Assembly (NCBI GenBank): GCA_034359265.1
Contig: CP136890.1
Location: forward strand, 126,501-190,500
Length of the DNA: 64,000 nt
Direction of reading: 5' to 3'
Origin: Canna indica
Lineage: Eukaryota; Streptophyta; Magnoliopsida; Zingiberales; Cannaceae
Shown: piece after piece, positions 57,219-64,000 of the stretch
Layout: the number at the start of each line of letters is the position of its first letter
How positions within the stretch are numbered: the stretch's first letter is position 1
Program-made: the position numbers and the translations under genes
Notes under the pieces: model-generated
Seen by the model: the letters and a program-made list of their open reading frames with translations, nothing else
Told to the model about the DNA's origin: nothing
The model's database searches: none

Positions 57219-59466
57219 TCAAAGAAGAGTCCGCGATCGCCGAAAGGACCACAGCTGCAGGAGCATCCAAGTTAAAGCCCAGAGCTTCAATATTCGCTAG
57301 AAGAGATAGCTCCGCAGACGAGGTAACCGCGGATATAAGATGGCTGCCGAGAGGAGATCCAGAATCGAGAAAAGATGAAGAAGGGGAAGAAGGGAGGGCT
57401 GAGGAGGAGCCACGGCCTCCGGCACCGGCATGAACTTCATTAAGGAGGGCTTTTCGGTGCTCTGCTCTCTGCGCGCAGGAGGTAGAGGATAGGTAAGTGG
57501 ACCGCAATCGGCAGCTTCGACGAACCACATAACCGGGCCCTCTACGGGTCATCCTGGAGTATACATTCTTGAATCGAGATGAGCTAGGGGAGCTCGGTAC
57601 ATGGGGTAAGACAGGATCCGACATGGAGGTAGAAGATCCGACATTTGAAGACGGATCGGATAACATCAATTGGGAGCAAGCAGGACCCGTGTGCCCGATA
57701 GATAGAAGGCCCTCTCCCCTAATAGCCATATATATCATATTGTCCACTGGAGTCCCGGGTGGACCCATACGGATATGAGAACCACCAACCCAATATGCGA
57801 GCAACCTGCATAATAAGTCCAATGTAGAAGCAGATGGAAATGAATGAAACCTGCTGACATCGCAGAGATCCGATGTACAATCAGTGCACCAGTATCGAGC
57901 GGAATAAGCAAGAAGATGGCATGCCAGGCTTGCAGACGCCGAAAGGGGAGAGGAGGAGATCCGGATCGGGAAGGTGGCAGAGCGGATACGCCGATCATGC
58001 AGGACTGCCAAGTGATACGCTCTGCCAACAGCAGGACGATCGTCCTCGGGAGCCGAGCGCGGCCCAGCAACCTTGATGGAGACGACTCCTACACCGTCCA
58101 CCGGCACCACCGCCGATGATGATGACGGGGAGGTAAGCAGGGGGGGAGGCGGCGAAGAGGCTGGCTGAGGGGCCGTCTCCGACGAAGGCTCCGGAGGAGG
58201 GCTGGCGTCAAGGTCATCCTCCAGATCAGGCCCACCCGAGTCGAAGCCCGTCAGAGGAAGACCATCATTGTCACCGAAGATCCATCGGAACCAAGAGATG
58301 CGGAGCAATACCGAGTATCTACGACCGTCCGCGATCGCCAATATTTTTCGAGGAATCTTGTCGAGGGAGCGAACACGGATGCGGACGCGACAGGCCTCAG
58401 ATTCCGACCATCGCAGAGACCGAGCATCAATCGCATCGAATGCACCAAAGGGGCTGGTGAGCAATGCGAGAGCTTCCTCGTTCCAATATATCAGAGGAAG
58501 TCCTTCGAGAACAAGGCCGACGCTCATCTCATAGTCAGGAACTGGCTCAAAAGATTCGTCGCTGGACCAGTCCTCAATGCGGAGCGAAGCGTCACCCCAC
58601 CTAATGGACCTCCGCTTGATCAACGCAATTTTGTAATAAGAATTACGCTCCACCGGAGTAGTGATCAGGTATCTACCGTCTTTGAGAGATCGTTGACGCC
58701 ATTGATTCCGGTGAGATGCAGCATCTCGGAAACACGAAGCAAGAAAACCAGCAATATCCGAACGGACACGAAGCCGACCAACGATCGACACCACCACACA
58801 TCTTTCATGGAGATATCCAACCCGGTTGAGCGTAGAAGCGGAGGGGTGCAAGTGGAGCTCGACCGAGTCAGGACGGTCCGCCTCAGAGCACCCTGAAGAC
58901 GAAGACCCAAGGAGAGACACTGAAGGAGGAACATCTTGCTGAACAGAGGTACCGACAAATCGAGATGGAGGAGGCGGTGGGTGCAACAGCGATGAGGGAG
59001 AAGGAGGGGCGGGTGGGGCCGAAGACGAGGACCGAGAAGATAGAGAAGAGCCGCGATGCGAGGAGGAAGAGCAACGGCTAGCACGATGACCGGGAATCTT
59101 ACATAAGTAGCAGACCGCAGGGGCGTGACATCGAAAACTGGGGTGACCAATACGACAACAGTTGAAACATTTCCCCGAGCGTCGGAGCTCATCAACAATG
59201 ACAGATATCTTCAAAGAAGCAGGTGGAGCAGAGGAAGAAGGAGCAGGACGGGAATGGCGAATATGCGGCGGAGGTGAAACAGGGTGAGATCGAACCACAT
59301 CGGCGAAGGAGCGAGAGGGAACCCAATACGATGATGATGGCCGCGGGGCCACAGCGAAAGTAACACGACGGCGACCGCGCCTAGGAGTGACCATCGTCCA
59401 GTCCTCATTGCCTGAGGAGTAGGATAGACCACCAGGTCTAGACGGAGAAGCCGTTTCTTGCTTCAT
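57193..59466 (-). CDS. LINE ORF1 protein (DUF4283-like domain, two zinc knuckles)
   Basis: 757 codons from the ATG at 59466 (MKQETASPSRPGG); earlier in-frame codons run into RST1 exon sequence. A basic, Ser/Pro-rich N-terminus leads to two CX2CX4HX4C knuckles, CFNCCRIGHPSFRC and CYLCKIPGHRASRC. A fold with LVLEGLPLIYWNEEALALLT, like plant DUF4283, comes next. A long Pro/Ser-rich C-terminal part ends NGAPGRNR. The protein would bind LINE RNA in a ribonucleoprotein. The knuckles lie before the DUF4283-like part here, while many plant LINE ORF1 proteins have the reverse order; I judged this by eye. The frame is fully open. Confidence 0.88.
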   Translation of the reverse strand: MKQETASPSRPGGLSYSSGNEDWTMVTPRRGRRRVTFAVAPRPSSSYWVPSRSFADVVRSHPVSPPPHIRHSRPAPSSSAPPASLKISVIVDELRRSGKCFNCCRIGHPSFRCHAPAVCYLCKIPGHRASRCSSSSHRGSSLSSRSSSSAPPAPPSPSSLLHPPPPPSRFVGTSVQQDVPPSVSLLGSSSSGCSEADRPDSVELHLHPSASTLNRVGYLHERCVVVSIVGRLRVRSDIAGFLASCFRDAASHRNQWRQRSLKDGRYLITTPVERNSYYKIALIKRRSIRWGDASLRIEDWSSDESFEPVPDYEMSVGLVLEGLPLIYWNEEALALLTSPFGAFDAIDARSLRWSESEACRVRIRVRSLDKIPRKILAIADGRRYSVLLRISWFRWIFGDNDGLPLTGFDSGGPDLEDDLDASPPPEPSSETAPQPASSPPPPLLTSPSSSSAVVPVDGVGVVSIKVAGPRSAPEDDRPAVGRAYHLAVLHDRRIRSATFPIRISSSPLSASASLACHLLAYSARYWCTDCTSDLCDVSRFHSFPSASTLDLLCRLLAYWVGGSHIRMGPPGTPVDNMIYMAIRGEGLLSIGHTGPACSQLMLSDPSSNVGSSTSMSDPVLPHVPSSPSSSRFKNVYSRMTRRGPGYVVRRSCRLRSTYLSSTSCAQRAEHRKALLNEVHAGAGGRGSSSALPSSPSSSFLDSGSPLGSHLISAVTSSAELSLLANIEALGFNLDAPAAVVLSAIADSSLNGAPGRNR

Positions 59467-59605
59467 CGGATGTGCCCTAGCCAAAAGAGCGGCGATATGC
59501 GGTGAGGTGCGCCGGGCAGCGAGATGCGGCAAGGGGCAGTAAGGGGCGGTAAGGAGCAGCAGGATCAGGCGAGAGGCAGCGAGGAGCCTAGTGTCAACTT
59601 GTTTT

Positions 59606-59656
59606 GATGTGACTGATAGAAAGCAACGGTTCAAAGTTATAAATGGGCTTCTCAAG
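59606..59656 (+). pseudogene. RST1: RST1 exon, 3' half, after the LINE
   Basis: The codons resume as DVTDRKQRFKVINGLLK and end at CTCAAG/GTAAAA, a good donor. Together with 53302-53434 and the shared target sequence they form one open exon. Confidence 0.8.
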
Positions 59657-60573
59657 GTAAAATTCTTTGTTGATCTAATAGTGACAATGTAAAGCAAATC
59701 TATGTCATAGCATAGGGAGCTTAAATTGTGGAGGAAATCCAAGCTGGAATTGCATAATATTTATTTCTTGTTGATTGGAAAATACAAAGGATTTGTAGCA
59801 AATTTTGGGTATTTTTGACGCAAGGAACTCATGAATCTTGATATGGTTTTGAAAAAAAAAAGTTGTCATTATCCAAGCAACCTGAATTTGTACTATAGGT
59901 GGATATATGATGTATAAATTAATTTCTAGAGCTTCAACTTTTGGTTTTTTGTATTTTCATTTGTGAACTGGTTGCTCTAAGAGGTGGCAGAAGAGCTTAG
60001 GTTAGAAAAGAAAAGAGTAGGCAAACTTATTCTGTGCTTTTCTATTAAGAAAAAAAATGCTGCCTATAGCTAACCATTGCATTGTTGTTTCCCATCTTGC
60101 TGCAGTATTTGCTATTCTTGATTCCATAGGTTGGAGGAGGACAAGTTATTGAAAGGGAAATGAAGAGCAGAAAATATCTAGCATTTTAAGAAAAAAAATA
60201 TTCCTTCATAGAGAAAATAAATGTCAAGGGATTTAAAATTTTAAAAATAGCTAACCTTTTATGAATCTATGCCATGTACTTAATTTAAAAGTTAAATATT
60301 TTATAGATTGTTTCTTCTTTTTTTTGTATTTTTCAAGGTATTTTCATAGTTTTTCTATATGTTTTAACATTCAAGTTATTTTCTTGTTCAACCGTGGTGG
60401 TTTAATCTGACTGAATCGAACCAAGTTTTCTGAACCATTCTTGGGAGTACAAAGACCCTACTTATGCTAGTTATCTGTAATATGCCGTTATCCGGATACT
60501 TTTTGGAAGTTCTCTAACTTTTCTGGTGGACCATTGTGATCGGCATGGAATAGATTGTTTCACCATGGCGCTT

Positions 60574-61444
60574 TTTTTTTCTTTTCTTTTTTTTTGAAAT
60601 AGAAACCTGCTTCCATTCAAGAGTAAGGAAGAGTAACGAAGAGTTACAAGTATTGGGAGTGGATAGAGGAAAACATGAAACAAATAAAATACGCTAGACA
60701 TGCCATCACCATAAAATTAACATGATTACATCCCATTGGACATCTGGAAAATTGGGTATCTTCTTATGAATGCATCAGCGGCAAAAGCAGTAAGAATGAA
60801 GGTGGAGTGAGAGTTCTGAAAGATGCGAGAGTTTCGTTCATGCCAAATAAACTATCTCCAAGTGAAAGAAAAAAGATTCAGAGAATCTCGACTGTTGTAT
60901 CTCAGCCCATACCACCCAGATGAAAGCAGAGGAACAGGTCTATGATGCCATAATCGGAGAAGATATAGCCATCCCCGAGTGACAAAGGGGCAAGAGACGA
61001 ATAGATGGTGATGAGATTCCAGGCCATTTGGACAGAGAACACAAGATGTATCTGGAGAGATCCCCCATCTAGCCAAGCGATCACGAGTGAGAAGTTTTCG
61101 CTTAATCCATAGCCATCCAAATATTGCAACCTTAGGCGGTAGCTTGAGAGACCATAGGCGTCGGAGTTGGAGATCCAGTGATCCTCGGAAAGAAAGAATC
61201 CGATATAGACTGCGAGCTGAGAATGATCCATTGTTCTCCCATTTCCATAGAATTGAGTCGTCAAGGGAACCGTGTCTTACCATGTCCAAGTCCCAATGCA
61301 AAGAATCTAATGAGCCTGCATCCACCAGAGCGAAGAAAGAGAGGTCCCATCCTATGCATGAGCCAATAGGGTCAAATATTTTGACATCTGAGATGAAGCA
61401 TGAAGGTTGATTAGAGAGATGAAATAATTCTGGGTATTTCTGAG
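60574..61444 (-). mobile_element. 5'-truncated LINE of another family
   Basis: The minus-strand frame at 60852-61448 reads WKWENNGSFSARSLYRILSF, then LKLPPKVAIFGWLWIKRKLL and CVLCPNGLESHHHLFVSCPF, the zf-RVT end of ORF2. It is clearly diverged from the LINE at 53-59 kb. Poly-T is at 60571-60595. A probable target duplication is CCATGGCGCTT (60563-60573) against CCATGGCTCTT (61445-61455), one mismatch. It lies in the RST1 intron. Confidence 0.85.
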
Positions 61445-61473
61445 CCATGGCTCTTGCTATGTTTTGTTGATAG

Positions 61474-61902
61474 GTACTCTGTAGTAGTAAAAGCTATCTT
61501 GCTAAAGGAGCTTGTGGAGTGGCATTGGGATTTGCATGTCAAAATCTTTTTAACGGGACTAAAGTTGGTGGTGATCTTGATTTGGAAGGTGAAAGAACTG
61601 GGATTATTGAAACCTCATTACTCCAAGATATCATTGGTACCTTGTCTGTAATTATATGTGAGTTATGTCCTTCTGTAACTGGGTCTTTCAAGAATCTTAA
61701 TGATAGCTTCCGATTTAGTGGTCAGTCCTTGAGTTCAGAATTGCTTCTTGGAGATCCTAACTTGGAGGATGTTTGGGGCGTTGCTGGCCTTGTACTTGGC
61801 TTGGATTACTCTGTTGTTGCACTATATCATTTTGGATTCTATGATGCTGTGATTAAAATAAAGGACCTATTAATTAATTTCATGGATCTCATATGATTCC
61901 TC
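61474..61902 (+). pseudogene. RST1: RST1 exon cut by a Copia LTR
   Basis: Acceptor TTTTGTTGATAG. The frame reads SYLAKGACGVALGFACQNLF, then IIGTLSVIICELCPSVTGSF and VWGVAGLVLGLDYSVVALYH, and ends ...KIKDLLINFMDLI with TGA at 61894. Six bases later the Copia LTR starts. The exon therefore has no donor of its own. Confidence 0.75.
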
Positions 61903-62381
61903 TGTTAGAATATTTTTATTTATATTCTATATTTTCATTCTTCATATGTGGGCTACAATCAATTGTAATGTTTTGATTTAATAAAAACGGGTTTGATCTT
62001 ATGATTCATTATTGAGATGCTTGTTAGCTCATGTGATCTTGATCCATGTGATTTGAGCTTGAAACACTTAGTCATGATTGATGTGATTAATCAAGTGTAG
62101 GCCCGATTAATGAAGCCCGTGATGGACGGACCCATATAATCAGTTATAAATAGAGGCTAGGTCCCCTCGATACACCGTGTGGAAAAACCCTAGCTCATAG
62201 TTGCTTTCCCCATCAAAAGCAGAGCATTTTAGGCGGTGTTGAGGAGGAAGACCCAGCTTTCCTTGGAGATCCAGAAGTTTGTTCCGCTGCAAATATGTCG
62301 TCATCAAGTAAGATCTTATCTTACTAATTTATTATGATATTCTTATATTCATGAAATACTTGTTGAAAGATTTGTCTTACA
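61903..62381 (+). repeat. 5' LTR of a Copia element (479 bp)
   Basis: It begins TGTTAGAATATTTTTA and ends GTCTTACA, followed two bases later by a primer site. The 5-bp target would be TCCTC on the left. The 3' LTR lies outside the window. It is inserted in the RST1 exon ending here. Confidence 0.8.
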
Positions 62382-62383
62382 AT

Positions 62384-62395
62384 TGGTATCAGAGC
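62384..62395 (+). other. Primer-binding site of the Copia element
   Basis: TGGTATCAGAGC, complementary to initiator tRNA-Met, two bases after the LTR end. Confidence 0.9.
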
Positions 62396-64000
62396 AACTT
62401 TTCATGAATTTAAGAATTCGTTTATGATAATTTTAATATGATGAATAATCTGTTTAAATTTTGATTCATCATGTTTGAAAATTAAAATTAATTTTTCTGT
62501 TCGAATCAATTTATTATTCTTTGAATATTATATATTTTTATTGAATTGTGCTTTTATCCATTGGTTCTTTCTCTTCATGGTGTAATTTTATTTGGAGTAT
62601 TATATTATCATCTGGATCTTGTACAGTAAAACATGATTTAATTTTTAAGGCTGCGGTTGTACAATAAAATTCTTGTTCAAAAATAAAGCTCATGCTACTG
62701 CAAGCTTTTTCCGCCTCGGCGACCGCGCCGCGCAAGGCGAGCGAGCGCGTCGCAGCGGTCAGCGGCGTGCTGGAGTCACCGCGTCAGCAACGCGCTCGAC
62801 GAGGCGAGCGAGCGAGCGCGTCGCTCGCATCCTGGGCATGCTCGCCGTCTCGTCAGAGGCGTGCTCGTCAAGGCCTGCTGGCGTCACCGCGTCAGCAGCG
62901 CGCTCGACGAAGCAGGCGGGCGACACCCGACTGACCGCAGGCGGCGCCCGTGTCTGTTGTGCCCTAACGGGCACGCGGGCGTCGCCCGTCTGTTAGCTGG
63001 TGGCGCCCGCACCCCTGCAGCCGATCCGCATCGGTTGCTGGGCTAGGCTGGCTGGGTCGCTGGGCTGGGCTGCTGAACCCAGCACTACTGACCCAATTCA
63101 CAGCAAATAAATAAAGAAATATATATAATATTTTTGAAAAAAATTGCCCAATAAAATTTTAGACCAGAATTATTCCTTCTGCATATATTTAGATTTTTAT
63201 GCTATAATGATTCAAAATTTGAACATTATAAATGCCAATATATAGATTTAATCATGCTTCAATTGACTTGATTTATGAATTATTGTTGTAATTAAATTGC
63301 TATGATTTGATTAAAATTCATGTTATATTTTTGCATAATTATTTATTTTTTATTTATGCAAATTTTATACATGTCAATATATTATTGTAATAGATTTAAT
63401 CATATTTCAATTGACTTGATTTATGAATTATTGTTGCAATTAAATTGCTATGATTTGACTATAATTCATGTTATATTTTTGCATAATTTTTATTTTTTAT
63501 TTATGCAAATTTTATACATGTCAATTTATTATTGTAATATATTTAATCATATTTCAATTGACTTGATTTATGAATTATTGTTGCAATTAAATTGCTATGA
63601 TTTGACTATAATTCATGTTATATTTTTTGCATAATTACTTATTTTATTTATGCAAATTTCATACATGATAATTTATTATTGTAAATTGTGTTATCTTTTA
63701 TAAAAACCTCAAACCTAATATCGTGACAATTAGGTGTAGAGCTTGACATAATTTATAAATAAATATAAATAATTTAAAGGGCATAATATTGATTCCTGAT
63801 GAGTTTTTTCATTAGTTATTATTTGTAATTACCACCAAAGTGGGATTACTTATAATGAGTGGTGTATTTTCTCATCATATGTGGAATACTGAAGATTAAT
63901 TCATTCAATAGTTTTTCCCAAAGAATAATTATTGAGTGTTTTAATTGGAGGTCTTATTAAATGAAGTTATTAGGATGTGCATTGGTCTAGAGATCTGTCT
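62396..64000 (+). mobile_element. Copia element leader, no coding start reached
   Basis: No gag is recognised before the window ends. The leader is made of very different blocks: AT-rich to 62695, a GC-rich block (62700-63080) with 108-bp imperfect tandem repeats starting at about 62769 and 62877 (TCACCGCGTCAGCA.CGCGCT), then an AT-rich tandem repeat. The GC-rich block may be a separate insertion. Confidence 0.55.
63240..63690 (+). repeat. 147-bp AT-rich tandem repeat, three units
   Basis: CAATTGACTTGATTTATGAA recurs at 63260, 63408 and 63555 (spacing 148 and 147 bp), with the rest of the unit (TATTTTTGCATAAT, TTTATGCAAATTTTATACAT) also conserved. Confidence 0.92.

Larger units (their letters stand above)
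53435..59588 (-). mobile_element. Full-length L1-type LINE inserted in an RST1 exon
   Basis: About 6.15 kb on the minus strand, ending in a poly-A tail (poly-T at 53430-53447). Target duplication TAGTGTCAACTTGTTTT lies at 53417-53433 and 59589-59605; the last T's merge with the tail. It has ORF1 and ORF2 overlapping by 26 nt as in plant L1, and a GC-rich 5' region. Only one frameshift is visible, so insertion is recent compared with its neighbours. Confidence 0.95.
47921..61902 (+). pseudogene. RST1: RST1 (focadhesin-like) gene segment, disrupted by a LINE and a Copia element
   Basis: Recognised exons are 47921-48009, 48092-48304, 49640-49717, 53302 onward with its continuation to 59656, and 61474-61902. 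They join in one frame and match the central to C-terminal part of plant RST1: KLELNELPGAALLTLVFTPK, LPKLHTAYENALLEILESLY, LQSWKPFMHRWFRAVVVLAE, SAHMVVSSASEFLSKWLFEY, NEHRQWSAAISLG and SYLAKGACGVALGFACQN. In Arabidopsis RST1 is a very large cytosolic protein linked to cuticular lipid phenotypes and to bridging the RNA exosome with the SKI complex. Introns carry a MITE and LINE copies. One exon is split by a 6.15-kb LINE, and the last visible exon runs into a stop and a Copia LTR. Upstream exons are outside or absent. The copy looks non-functional, although a functional copy may exist elsewhere. Confidence 0.8.

Noticed and set aside
54539..59074. Plus-strand frames across the LINE
   Set aside because: They are antisense shadows of LINE ORF1 and ORF2, which carry endonuclease, RT and zinc-knuckle motifs on the minus strand.

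Overview
This window reads as nuclear DNA of a seed plant, very probably a monocot. The signs are plant-type TTTAGGG tracts, fragments of plant genes with introns (ATG10, RST1, an LBD factor, a BTB/POZ gene), GC-rich exons in AT-rich surroundings, and dense layers of plant transposable elements. The species cannot be named from the sequence. Most of the 64 kb is repeat. Only one gene, ATG10, looks complete and intact.

Layout. 1-12 kb: AT-rich intergenic DNA with telomere-like tracts (598, 6105, 10014), an exact 105-bp ectopic duplication, GTACC-rich foldback elements, tandem repeats, and RNase H and LINE RT remnants. 12.4-18.7 kb: a decayed Ty3/gypsy element, probably a Tekay/Del-type chromovirus, with both LTRs truncated. 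19.3-19.9 kb: Copia gag remnant plus a 145-bp tandem duplication. 21.5-24.9 kb: hAT-type transposon with a TTF/DUF4371 transposase, ending about 140 bp before ATG10 (25018-26532, six exons). 27.8-28.4 kb: single-exon BTB/POZ fragment. 29-39 kb: Copia gag remnant, then a second gypsy element whose gag is split by a 2.8-kb solo LTR and whose pol is replaced by a Copia pol fragment. 38.8-43.7 kb: an AAGCC pentanucleotide satellite that flips strand, leading into about twelve copies of a 293-bp satellite. 44.8-45.3 kb: LBD exon lacking its zinc-finger half, next to a MITE. 47.9-61.9 kb: part of RST1 (focadhesin-like), with a second MITE carrying GC-rich cargo and three LINE copies; one nearly intact 6.15-kb LINE sits inside an RST1 exon with a perfect target duplication. 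61.9-64 kb: 5' LTR and leader of a Copia element that cuts the last visible RST1 exon.

Most unusual signal. The transcribed part of three different LTRs carries arrays of short hairpins. In the 2.8-kb solo LTR, seven tandem hairpins share a nearly constant loop while their stem arms differ and co-vary so that pairing is kept. A second array with another loop consensus lies in the surrounding gypsy LTR, and a looser one in the 12.4-kb LTR. No family feature I know explains this. It looks like selection on RNA (or DNA) secondary structure.

Limits: repeat boundaries, intron borders and element clades were judged by eye, and no database search was possible.
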